Shown piece by piece: positions 46,734 to 54,975 of a DNA stretch of 64,000 bases. How positions within the stretch are numbered: position 1 is the stretch's first letter; the number at the start of each line of letters is the position of its first letter. Under the pieces are notes generated by a model. The model worked only from the letters and a program-made list of their open reading frames with translations, searched no databases and had not been told where the DNA came from. Position numbers and translations under genes: made by a program. The stretch is from the NCBI GenBank assembly GCA_964577825.1, contig CAZOBJ010000002.1, positions 1 to 64,000 of the forward strand. Reading direction: 5' to 3'. Source of the DNA: CAZOBJ01 sp964577825 (lineage in GTDB: Bacteria > Planctomycetota > SZUA-567 > JAFGNG01).

Positions 46734-47981
46734 TCACTGCGCGTCCTGGACAGGCTCTTCCTCAGGCTTTCCCTCGGGTGCCTCTGTGGGTTCTTGTGCG
46801 GGCTTGTCTTCGGGTGGGGCTTCAGGCTCCGGCTCGCCGTCTTCGGGAGCCGCGCGGTCAGGCTCTTCTGCAGCTTGTTCGGCGGGTTCCTCGTCGGGCG
46901 CGCCTTGTTCAGGAGCGTTGTCCGCCTCCTCGGGCGCCGCTGCGGGGGTCTCGGCGGGCTTCTCTTCGGGCGCGTCGGGCGCCTCTTCCTCGGGGGCCAG
47001 CTCGGGGGCCGCAGCAGGCTTCTCGGGCGCGCCCTCGGCCGGTTCGGCGGGCTGTTCGGCAGCGCCTGCCTCGGGCTTCGGCTCCTGTTCGGCCGCGGGC
47101 TCCTCCTCGGGCGCGGGCTCGGCAGCCGCGTCGAACAGGTAGGTCACGGCGAAGGTGTTCTCGTACCCGGCCGGGAGCTTGTCCTCCGTGGCGAACGTGT
47201 CGTCCGAGACCCCGATGTGCCAGAAGGGCTCGTCGGTGTGGTTGTCTTCCTGCACGTACACGTACAGGCTGGTGTGCTCCGGCTGCGTGGTGGCGAATCG
47301 CGCCTCGATCGTTCCTTCGGGCGTGTGCCAGCGTACAATCCTCTGCTTCGCTCCGATGGGCCCGGTGAAGAGCGACGCGTCGGTCACTTTTTCGTCGTCT
47401 CGCTCCGGCACCCGGACGGTGCGAAGCCCCTCGCCCTCGGCCGCCGGCCCCTCGGCGGGGACGCCGAACATACCCGGATCGATGCCGCGCACCAGCCAGT
47501 AGAAATGCTTCGGGTACACATACTTGGCCGCCTCGCGGTCAAAGGTCTCGCGGGACTGGCCCCTGCTCGTGCGGAACATGGGCACAAGGTCCTTGTTCGC
47601 CTTCACCTGGTACACGAACGTCACCTTGCCCGGCTGCACGATCGCTTCCTGGCGCAGGTGCACGCAGCCCCGGCTTTCGGCCAGGTCGCCCTCCCAGATG
47701 AGCATCGTGCCGCCCTCGGGCCCGGGCCGGCGCTGCATGGGCAGGTCCATGTCCCCGCCCAGGTAGAAGCTCTCCAGGGTCTTCGCGTCCGACCCGGCCA
47801 CGATGTAGTACTTGTTCTCCAGGATTTGCCGGCCCTGCCAAGACAGGTCCATGAGTTCCAGGCCGTCGAAGGTGAGCCGCAGGTCGCCCGCCGCGCAACG
47901 CACTTCGCTCGCGCGCGCGCCCGCGCCGAGGCACGCGGCCAGCATGAGCGCGGGTCCCCATCGCCACGCCCTCCAGCGCAT
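46734..47981 (-). CDS. Secreted hypothetical protein with long acidic Glu/Pro/Ala tail
   Basis: 415 residues. A signal peptide (WGPALMLAACLGAGARAS) is followed by a beta-rich domain of about 280 residues (LRLTFDGLELMDLSWQGRQI, TFVYQVKANKDLVPMF, YVYPKHFYWLVRGIDPGMFG). The last ~115 residues are almost only Glu, Pro, Ala, Asp and Gln, a low-complexity polyanion. The domain is not one I recognise. An upstream in-frame ATG at 48077 would place 32 non-signal residues first, so the ATG at 47981 is preferred. It is the first gene after the promoter at 48129-48157 and may head the glycan cluster. Confidence 0.75.
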   Translation of the reverse strand: MRWRAWRWGPALMLAACLGAGARASEVRCAAGDLRLTFDGLELMDLSWQGRQILENKYYIVAGSDAKTLESFYLGGDMDLPMQRRPGPEGGTMLIWEGDLAESRGCVHLRQEAIVQPGKVTFVYQVKANKDLVPMFRTSRGQSRETFDREAAKYVYPKHFYWLVRGIDPGMFGVPAEGPAAEGEGLRTVRVPERDDEKVTDASLFTGPIGAKQRIVRWHTPEGTIEARFATTQPEHTSLYVYVQEDNHTDEPFWHIGVSDDTFATEDKLPAGYENTFAVTYLFDAAAEPAPEEEPAAEQEPKPEAGAAEQPAEPAEGAPEKPAAAPELAPEEEAPDAPEEKPAETPAAAPEEADNAPEQGAPDEEPAEQAAEEPDRAAPEDGEPEPEAPPEDKPAQEPTEAPEGKPEEEPVQDAQ

Positions 47982-48128
47982 ACCCGCCCTCTTCGGTCGG
48001 CCCTCGCACCGCCGGGGGTCCGTGCATTGCGCGAGGCGTGGTCGCGCACTTCGCATTGCAATGATAGGCATGGTCAAGACTCCGGAGTCGGCGCTTCGTA
48101 CGGATCGCGCAAGGCCAAGACTGCGATA

Positions 48129-48157
48129 ACTATAGACCGCTTTCGCCGAGCGGTCAA
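48129..48157 (-). promoter_or_regulatory. Promoter overlapping a palindromic operator-like site
   Basis: Minus strand TTGACC (48157-48152), a 17-base spacer and TATAGT (48134-48129), close to consensus. A perfect inverted repeat GACCGCT-N7-AGCGGTC (48135-48155) fills the space between -35 and -10. A repressor bound there would block RNA polymerase. No T run follows, so a terminator is less likely. The regulator gene is not in the window. Confidence 0.55.
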
Positions 48158-48185
48158 AGGAAACATCCCCGCATGGTTCGATGGC

Positions 48186-50612
48186 TTACCGTTGCGCCTC
48201 GGCCAGACATTGCGCGAGCCGCGCGGTCTGCGTGCGCAGGTCGAAATGCGCGGCCACGTGCTCGCGCGCGGCCCGGGCCAGACGCGCGGCCCCGTGCGGG
48301 TCGTCAAGGACCCGGGCGAGCGCCCTGGCCAGAGCCTCTGCATCCCCCGGGGCGACCAGCCGTCCGGCCACCCCGTCCTCGACAAGCTCCGGAATGCCAG
48401 AGAGACGGGTGGAAACCACGGGCACGCCCGCGGCCATGGCCTCCATCAGCGCGACCGGAATGCCGTCCAGGTCGCCGCCTCGAGCCGCTGCACAAGCGAG
48501 CGCGAACACCGCCGCCCGCGCCAGAAGCGCGCGCACCTCGGGCTCGGGGCGCTCTCCCTCAAAGATCACCGCGTCCCGCAGGCCCAGCCGGTCGCGCTGG
48601 GCCTGAAGCCGCGCGCGCCACGGCCCCGCACCCACGATGCGGCAGCGTACGCGCCTGCCCTGCTCATGCAGTCGCGCGCACGCGGCCAACAGCACGTGGT
48701 GGCCCTTCTTCTCGCTGAGCGTGCCTATGCTTACGATCAGGCCCGGCGTTCCCGGTCCCGTTCGCTGCGGCCAGGCGGCCGGGTCCACGCCGCAATGCAC
48801 GATGCGAATGCGCTCGGCCGCCTCGGGGCACGCGGCCGCCAGGGCGCACCGGTCGAACTCCGAGACGCTCGCCACGAACCGCGCGGCGCGCAGCTTGTGC
48901 GCCAGAAGCTGCGGGTTGTACGAGGTGTGCGACGAGAAGCTGAAACCCGCGCCCAGGTACTGCGCGCACACGAGCGCGGTGGTGGCCGCGCCGTCGGCGA
49001 ACTGGGCGTGCACATGGGGCCGGCCCGCCTCGGCGGCAATCGTGTCCGCGAGCACGGCCGCGCGCAGGAACTGCGCCACGCTCTGCGCGCGCCGCCGCGG
49101 CCCGTCCGCGCGCGCATAGGCCGAGAACGCACATCGCGCAAGCCAGCGCAGCCACGTGCCCGGGCTGTGCGCGAACCGCCGGAGATTGGCCCACGCCGTG
49201 CGCGCGGACGCGACGCGAGAGAGGTACCGCGTGCGGGCGGCCTCTTCATGCGCGGCCGCGTCCAGGGGCCCGCGTCCCGGGCGCATGGAGAAGACGCGCA
49301 CGTCCGTGCCCGCCTCGCGCAGGCCCGCCACCGTGCGGCGGGTGAAGGTCTCCGTGGGCACGGGATAGGCGTGGTTCACGTGGGCAACGAACCCGGCCGG
49401 AGGCTCACACGCCCGCGCATACGCGTCCAGGAGCGCGGGCACGCGCGCCTGCCAGCCGACGACCGGCGCGGCCGCGGCGCAGCGCTCCAGCCGCCCGGCC
49501 TCGGAGACGGGCAGGTCTGCGGCCAGGGCCTCCATCGCCTCGGCCGCTGCTTGCGGTGCGGACGCGACGCGGCCCCACCCCCGCCCGCGCACGAGCGCAG
49601 CGGCCGCGTCCACCGTGTCCGTGACCACCACGGGCAGGCCGGCGGCCAGGTACTCGGCGAGCTTCACGGGCCAGGCCACGCGGTTGACCGCACTCGCCTC
49701 GCGCAACACGAGCCCCGCGTCCGCAGCGCAGAGCAGGCCGGGAACCTCGCTCTCGTGCGCGCGCACGATCACGCGCTGCCCGGCGGGCACGCCCGCGCGG
49801 TCGGCCAGGGACTCGAACCGCTCGGTCGCGGACGTGACCACGAGCAAGCGCTCGGCCGGATGCCCGCCCAGCCGCGCGGCGGCCGCGCGCAGCATGGCCT
49901 GCGGCGCCTGCCAGGCCGCGGCGGAGCCCAGGTACACCCATACAAGGCCCTTGCCCAGGCCGAGCCGCGCGCGCACGGCCTCGCGCGCCTGGGCGTCGAA
50001 CCGGTAGCGCGCCGCGTCCACGGCGCTCGGGACGATCGCGGCCGCGGACAGGTCGCGGCCATACGCGCCCTCCAGGGCCTGGGCGAGCCCGCGGGTAACC
50101 GCGCATACCTGGTCGGCCCCACGCACGGCCCCGGCCTCCACGGCCCGGGCGCGCGCGTATGCGCAGGACAATCTCTTGCCCGCAAGAGGCCGGGGCGCAT
50201 ACCCGCCGCTGGCGGCCCACTCCTGGGCCCACAGGCCGCGCGCGTCCAAGAGCACCGCAGGACGCGCTCGCCCGCCTCGGGCGGCCAGGGCCAGGGCGCA
50301 CGCCTCCGGTCCGCGCGCGTGCACGAGGTCCGCGTCCACGCGCCGCAGCACGCGCGCGAGCCGTGCGGCCGCACCCAGGCGGCGCAGCTCCCGCGGTCCG
50401 TGGACCGGGAACGCGCACGAGGCGAAGACCTGCGCGCACGCGCCCATGCGCGCGCGCACCTGCGCGTCGGGCCGCAGGGCCTCGCGCGGCGCGCGGAAGA
50501 CCACGAGGTGCACCTCGTGCCCGGCCGCGGCCACGCGGCGGGCGCCTTCCAGGACCTGGCTCGTGAACACCCCGGCCATGAGCTCGCCGAACACCACGTA
50601 CACGATCCGCAT
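48186..50612 (-). CDS. Tandem fusion of two GT4-type glycosyltransferases
   Basis: 808 residues containing two GT-B glycosyltransferase units. The first (about 1-405) starts with MRIVYVVFGELMAGVFTSQV and has VWVYLGSAAAWQAPQAML, WPVKLAEYLAAGLPVVVTDT. The second (about 410-808) starts FVAHVNHAYPVPTETFTRRT and has IVSIGTLSEKKGHHVLLAA and the GT4 donor-site motif GIPVALMEAMAAGVPVVSTR. Both halves look active. The join suggests two successive sugar transfers in surface polysaccharide synthesis. The ATG at 50612 is preceded by GGAGGG. Upstream starts add only Pro/Arg-rich residues. Confidence 0.88.
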   Translation of the reverse strand: MRIVYVVFGELMAGVFTSQVLEGARRVAAAGHEVHLVVFRAPREALRPDAQVRARMGACAQVFASCAFPVHGPRELRRLGAAARLARVLRRVDADLVHARGPEACALALAARGGRARPAVLLDARGLWAQEWAASGGYAPRPLAGKRLSCAYARARAVEAGAVRGADQVCAVTRGLAQALEGAYGRDLSAAAIVPSAVDAARYRFDAQAREAVRARLGLGKGLVWVYLGSAAAWQAPQAMLRAAAARLGGHPAERLLVVTSATERFESLADRAGVPAGQRVIVRAHESEVPGLLCAADAGLVLREASAVNRVAWPVKLAEYLAAGLPVVVTDTVDAAAALVRGRGWGRVASAPQAAAEAMEALAADLPVSEAGRLERCAAAAPVVGWQARVPALLDAYARACEPPAGFVAHVNHAYPVPTETFTRRTVAGLREAGTDVRVFSMRPGRGPLDAAAHEEAARTRYLSRVASARTAWANLRRFAHSPGTWLRWLARCAFSAYARADGPRRRAQSVAQFLRAAVLADTIAAEAGRPHVHAQFADGAATTALVCAQYLGAGFSFSSHTSYNPQLLAHKLRAARFVASVSEFDRCALAAACPEAAERIRIVHCGVDPAAWPQRTGPGTPGLIVSIGTLSEKKGHHVLLAACARLHEQGRRVRCRIVGAGPWRARLQAQRDRLGLRDAVIFEGERPEPEVRALLARAAVFALACAAARGGDLDGIPVALMEAMAAGVPVVSTRLSGIPELVEDGVAGRLVAPGDAEALARALARVLDDPHGAARLARAAREHVAAHFDLRTQTARLAQCLAEAQR

Positions 50613-50695
50613 ACGCGCGCCCTCCGGACTGGCCTGCATAGTATCCGAGCCCACGCGCCGCCGCCAGGGGGCGGGGCTCGACCGGCGCGTTGCGT

Positions 50696-50724
50696 TTGAC
50701 TCCGGCCCGGGGGCCCCATACACT
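50696..50724 (+). promoter_or_regulatory. Promoter of the O-antigen ligase operon
   Basis: TTGACT (50696-50701), a 17-base spacer and TACACT (50719-50724), about 40 bases before the gene at 50766. Confidence 0.5.
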
Positions 50725-50765
50725 CCAAGGACGCGGCCCAGGCCCGGACAACGGGGCCTCACCCG

Positions 50766-52217
50766 GTGCCGGGGCTTGCCGAGGGGGGATGGCCGTTGCT
50801 CGCCGTGCGGCGCGTCTTGATGCTCTTCGTGCTCTTCCTGGCGGTGTGCCTGCCCGCCGGCTATGCCGTGTACCGGGGGCTCACCTCGTACGCCTTGCTG
50901 ATCGCCTTAGGGCTGGTGCTCCTTTCGTTCCTGATGCGAAGCGAGTACCGGCTGCCGGTGGTGCTCTTGTACCTGGTCGTGCTCCTGGCCGACAGCCACC
51001 GGCCCTTGCTGCATATCCAGGGGCTCAAGCTGCGCTGGGTGGTGCTCGGGATCCTGGTGGTCAAGGAGATGACCTACTGGGCATTCGCCAAGGCGATTCG
51101 CGTCCGGCTTACGGCCGCGCATGTCGCGTTCGCCGCGTTCCTGGCCCTGGCCCTGGCAAGCGCCGTCTACTCCGTGGACCCGGAGCTCAGCTTCAAGCGC
51201 GCGCTGTCCGTACTCCTGTTTGGGATGGTCGTGTTCCTGTACTTCTGGCGCCAGACCGACCGCGCGCAGGTGCGTATGGATCTGGCCGCGTTTGTCGCGT
51301 CGCTCGTGCCGGTGGTGTACCTGGCGGAGGCGGGCTACGCCTTGCTCGTACCCGACCATGCCTTCCTCGGGGGCCGCCTGCGGGGGCTGTCGGGCAATCC
51401 CAACGGCCTGGGCGAGCTCGTGATGATCACCCTGCCGCTCGTGTACTGGGACCTGTTGCGCCGCCGCCCGGGCGGGCGGCGGATCCTCGCGGCGGGGACG
51501 CTGGCGCTGGGGCTGGGGCTTCTCGTGCTCTCCGGCAGCCGGGCGAGCTTCCTGGCCCTGGGGGTGGCGGTGCTCCTGATGACCTACCGGCTCGCGCCGC
51601 GCTACTTCCTGGGGATGCTGTTGGCCGTCGCCGCCCTGTTCGTGCTCGAACGCACCTACCACGGGCCGCTATCCGCCGCGCCCGCGCCGGGCGCGCAACC
51701 CGGGCTTGCGGAGCGCCTGGCCGACTACGCCGACCCCGCCGGCCGCGAGGAGGCCTGGGCCAAGGCCTGGCGCATGGGCCTGGAGCGCCCGGTGTGGGGC
51801 CATGGCTTCGGCACGGCCAGGCAGACCTTCGGGGAGCTCGAGTTCGCCCGCCACTCCGGCGGGTATCCGCACAACTTCGTGCTGCACGTGTTCCTGGACC
51901 TGGGCTTTGTGGGGGTGGCGGCCGTGCTCGTGCTGCACGTTGTGCTGATCTCGTACGCGGTCCGGTGCCTGGGCCGCGGCCGGGCCCGGGCCGAGACGGG
52001 GCTCCCCGCCCTGGCGGGCGCCCTGTACCTGGCCGGACTGGCCAACGCCCTGTTTGAGAGCTGGATGTTCTCCGCGGGCAGCCCCACCGCGTTCCCGTTC
52101 TGGCTGATGGCCATGTTCGTGATCCGGTACGCGGTGCATCCGCCCGGTGGCGCGCCGCGCCAAGCGGCGGGCGCGGCGCGCGAGGTCCATGCACAGACGC
52201 GAGGATCCCAGACCTAG
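50766..52217 (+). CDS. O-antigen ligase/polymerase family membrane protein
   Basis: Polytopic inner-membrane protein of about 483 residues with ten or more predicted transmembrane segments. The Wzy_C-type loop is seen at about 195-350: GGRLRGLSGNPNGLGELVMI, LVLSGSRASFLALGVAVLLM and a large periplasmic loop with RMGLERPVWGHGFG and FARHSGGYPHNFVLHVFLDL. The His and Arg residues in these loops are typical of WaaL/Wzy. It polymerises or attaches lipid-linked glycans. The GTG at 50766 lacks a clear ribosome site; a TTG or GTG further in (before RRVLMLFVLFL) has GAGGGGGG upstream, so the start is uncertain. Confidence 0.88.
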   Translation: MPGLAEGGWPLLAVRRVLMLFVLFLAVCLPAGYAVYRGLTSYALLIALGLVLLSFLMRSEYRLPVVLLYLVVLLADSHRPLLHIQGLKLRWVVLGILVVKEMTYWAFAKAIRVRLTAAHVAFAAFLALALASAVYSVDPELSFKRALSVLLFGMVVFLYFWRQTDRAQVRMDLAAFVASLVPVVYLAEAGYALLVPDHAFLGGRLRGLSGNPNGLGELVMITLPLVYWDLLRRRPGGRRILAAGTLALGLGLLVLSGSRASFLALGVAVLLMTYRLAPRYFLGMLLAVAALFVLERTYHGPLSAAPAPGAQPGLAERLADYADPAGREEAWAKAWRMGLERPVWGHGFGTARQTFGELEFARHSGGYPHNFVLHVFLDLGFVGVAAVLVLHVVLISYAVRCLGRGRARAETGLPALAGALYLAGLANALFESWMFSAGSPTAFPFWLMAMFVIRYAVHPPGGAPRQAAGAAREVHAQTRGSQT

Positions 52218-52225
52218 GAGACGCC

Positions 52226-53215
52226 ATGGCGCGCGACCATCCGGTGACCCTGGACATCGTGGTGCCCGTGTACAACGAGGAGGACGCCCTGCCCTCGCTC
52301 CTCGACGAGCTCGCCCGCGTGTTCGGCCCCGACGGGCGGAGCGCGCCGGGGTTGGAGCAAGTGCGCGTCCTGTTCGTGGACGACGGGAGCACGGACCGCT
52401 CGGCCGCGCGTATCGCCGAGGCGATCCAGCAAGGCGCGCCCGCGAGGCTCGTGCGCCTGACGCGCAACTTCGGGCACCAGAACGCCATCTCGGCCGGGCT
52501 CGACCGGGTGGACGCGGACCTGGCGGTGGTCATGGACGCGGACCTCCAGGACCCGCCCGAGCTTGTGCCGCGCCTGGTCGAGCGGTGGCGCGCGGGCGCG
52601 GACGTCGTGTACGCGCAACGCCGCCACCGGCGCGAGAACCCGCTCAAGCGCCTCGGGTACTGGGGCTTCTATCGGCTCGTGGCCTGGCTCGCCGAGATGC
52701 GCGTGCCCGTGGACAGCGGAGACTTCTGCCTCCTGGGCCGGCGCGTGGTCGAGGCCATGCAGGCGCTGCCCGAGCGCCTGCGGTTCCCGCGCATGCTGCG
52801 CGCCTGGGTCGGGTTCCGGCAGGAGGGCGTGGCTTACGACCGGCCCCCGCGGCGCAGCGGACGGGCCAAGTACACGCTCGCGCGGCTCTACCGACTGGCC
52901 ACCGACGGGATCGCGAGCGCGAGCATCCGCCCCCTGCGCCTGGCGCAGACGTGCACCTGGGTCTTTGCGCTCCTCACCGTGGGGCTTGCGGTGGGCGCGG
53001 GGTGGCGCCTGCTCACGCGCCCGCACGAGGCCACGACGTTCTACGCGCTGCTCGTGCTGTGCCTGGTGTCGGCCGGCAACTTCGTCATCACCCTGTGCCT
53101 GTACATCCTGGGCGCGTACGTGGGCCGCACATACCTGGAGGCCAAGGGCCGGCCGCCGTATCTGGTGCTCGAAGAGGTGGGCCCGGACCGCGCGTCCGCC
53201 GACGAGCGGCCCTGA
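52226..53215 (+). CDS. GT2 polyprenyl-phosphate sugar transferase (GtrB/DPM1-like)
   Basis: Predicted to move a sugar from a nucleotide to undecaprenyl phosphate on the cytoplasmic side. 329 residues. The GT-A domain has DIVVPVYNEEDALPSLLDEL, VDDGSTDRS, the nucleotide/metal site VMDADLQDPPELVPRLVERW, and DSGDFCLLGRRVVEAM. Two C-terminal transmembrane helices (about 245-265 and 275-300) are typical of GtrB. The ATG at 52226 has AGGAGA upstream. The product sugar-lipid may be used by the polytopic protein encoded directly downstream. Confidence 0.92.
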   Translation: MARDHPVTLDIVVPVYNEEDALPSLLDELARVFGPDGRSAPGLEQVRVLFVDDGSTDRSAARIAEAIQQGAPARLVRLTRNFGHQNAISAGLDRVDADLAVVMDADLQDPPELVPRLVERWRAGADVVYAQRRHRRENPLKRLGYWGFYRLVAWLAEMRVPVDSGDFCLLGRRVVEAMQALPERLRFPRMLRAWVGFRQEGVAYDRPPRRSGRAKYTLARLYRLATDGIASASIRPLRLAQTCTWVFALLTVGLAVGAGWRLLTRPHEATTFYALLVLCLVSAGNFVITLCLYILGAYVGRTYLEAKGRPPYLVLEEVGPDRASADERP

Positions 53216-53230
53216 CCGAGAAGGCCGGCG

Positions 53231-54961
53231 ATGAATTCAGCCCACAAGCATCCGAGCCCCAAGCCCGACCTTCGAGCGGCCCCCGGCCGCCGGGCAGGCT
53301 ACATACTACTGGCCGCGAGCCTAGCGCTCGTGGGCGCGGTGTGCGGCATGCATCACGCCCTGCTGTTCGCGCGCCACGGCGCGGACTACACGCCCTTCAG
53401 CCCGGCGAGCATGCTCACCCGCGACGAGGCCGCATTCTACGCGCCCATGGTGGCCGAGAAGCTGCGCGGCCGGTGGACGAGCGCGAATCCGCACTTCGCC
53501 GAGGGCAAGGGTCGGCCGACCATGCCCGCGTGGGTCGTCCCGGTGTGGACCTTGGCGCTCCTGGGCCTGGCGACCGGGCTTCGCGCGCCGGAGCTCTTCG
53601 TGCTTGCGGACGTCGTATTCCCCATGCTGTGCGCATACGGGTTCTACCGGCTCCTGCGCGCCCTGGGATCGGGTCGCGTGTGGGCGGCGTGGAGCGGGGG
53701 CGCGCTGATCCTGGCAAACGACTTTCTCACCCGCGGCCAGTTCGGGCTGCGCTACTTCGACCCGCCTCCGCCCGAGGCGGGCGGCCACCCCCTGGACCCG
53801 CTCTTTTTCACGCGCACGTTCAGTCCCTCGGTGGTGCTGCCGTTCATGCTCCTCTTCGTGCTCCTTCTCATCCGCATGGTGCGCAAGCGCACCGCGCCCT
53901 CGGCGGTCATCTGCGGACTGGCCGGCGGCGCGCTTTTCTACACCTATCCCTACTACTGGACCGCGGCCGCGGCCATCGGGGGGCTCGTCTTCCTCGGGGC
54001 GGCCGTGCGCGGCGACCGCGAGCTCGTCGTCCGGTTCGCCCAGGCCGCCCTCGCCGCGTTGCTCGTGGGCAGCGTGTTCTGGGGACGATTCTTCGCGCTC
54101 TACGGCACGCCCACCTGGCGATTCAATGCGCTGAAGGCCGGATGGGGACACGCCGCGCGCGCGGAGTGGTGGTTCCTGGGCGTCTCGGTGCTGGTGGCCG
54201 CGTGGGTGGCCCGGGCGCGCGTCGCGGACTGGCCCGCGCGCGCCGTGGCCGTGGGTGGGCTGTTGGCCGGGGCGCTCTTGCTCGTGTTGCCCGCCACGGG
54301 CCTGGCGCTCATGCAGCCCGATCACTGGCGGCTTCAGTTCTTCAAGTTCTTCGTGCTCGCCTGCGCCCTCGCGGCCCTGTACGCCACGGGCCTGCACCGC
54401 CTCGCGGCGCGCCGTCCGCGGGCGTGGTGCGCGGCGTGCATGGCACTGCTGCTCTTGGCCGCGGGCCTGGGCGCGCACCGGCAGGCGCTCTTCGCCCGCC
54501 GCCAGGGCGCGGCCTATACGCTCGCGCCGCACAAGGGCGTGCTCGCGTTCCTGGAGAGCCGGCCGCGCGGGAGCGTAGTGCTCACGGACACCGATGCGCT
54601 CAACCTGCTTATCGCGCCCTACACGCACGCGCACGTGTTCTGCCACGTGACCCTGACCGCCTGGACGGGCCCGCAGGAGGCCCTAGCCCGCCACCGGGCC
54701 GCGCGGGCGCTGCTGGGGCCCGGCCGCGCGGACTACCTGACCCTGGACCTGTCCAAGGGCGCGGACAGCCCGGCCCTGCGCCGGGCGTTCGCGCGGCGCG
54801 CGGACCCCCTGCCGGTCGAAGGGGTGAAGGCGATCCTGTCCTGCTATCGGCTCGACGTGCTGGCCCTGCGCGCAGAGGCCGAGCCCACGATGCTCGCGCA
54901 TAAGCTCTTCCCACGCGAAGTGTACCGGGACGCGCACTATGCGGTGTATGCGCGGCGTTGA
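53231..54961 (+). CDS. Polytopic membrane protein, GT-C glycosyltransferase-like
   Basis: 576 residues with at least ten predicted transmembrane helices, a large first loop with acidic and aromatic residues (MLTRDEAAFYAPMVAEKLRG), and a soluble C-terminal part (about 430-576). This is the plan of GT-C sugar transferases and YfhO-like proteins that use polyprenyl-phosphate sugars; the acidic DEAAFY in the first loop is a candidate catalytic region. I do not identify a named family with certainty. It lies 15 bases after the GT2 gene, which could make its donor. Confidence 0.7.
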   Translation: MNSAHKHPSPKPDLRAAPGRRAGYILLAASLALVGAVCGMHHALLFARHGADYTPFSPASMLTRDEAAFYAPMVAEKLRGRWTSANPHFAEGKGRPTMPAWVVPVWTLALLGLATGLRAPELFVLADVVFPMLCAYGFYRLLRALGSGRVWAAWSGGALILANDFLTRGQFGLRYFDPPPPEAGGHPLDPLFFTRTFSPSVVLPFMLLFVLLLIRMVRKRTAPSAVICGLAGGALFYTYPYYWTAAAAIGGLVFLGAAVRGDRELVVRFAQAALAALLVGSVFWGRFFALYGTPTWRFNALKAGWGHAARAEWWFLGVSVLVAAWVARARVADWPARAVAVGGLLAGALLLVLPATGLALMQPDHWRLQFFKFFVLACALAALYATGLHRLAARRPRAWCAACMALLLLAAGLGAHRQALFARRQGAAYTLAPHKGVLAFLESRPRGSVVLTDTDALNLLIAPYTHAHVFCHVTLTAWTGPQEALARHRAARALLGPGRADYLTLDLSKGADSPALRRAFARRADPLPVEGVKAILSCYRLDVLALRAEAEPTMLAHKLFPREVYRDAHYAVYARR

Positions 54962-54975
54962 GCGCGGAGGGGACC

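Noticed and set aside
41654..47368. A 1904-codon open frame on the plus strand
   Set aside because: It is antisense to the 1297-residue secreted protein and the genes around it, rich in His, Val, Arg and Gly, and has no family similarity. Long antisense frames are expected at this GC content.
48135..48155. Palindrome as an intrinsic terminator of the glycosyltransferase gene
   Set aside because: There is no T run on either strand and it lies exactly inside a good promoter, so an operator is the better reading.
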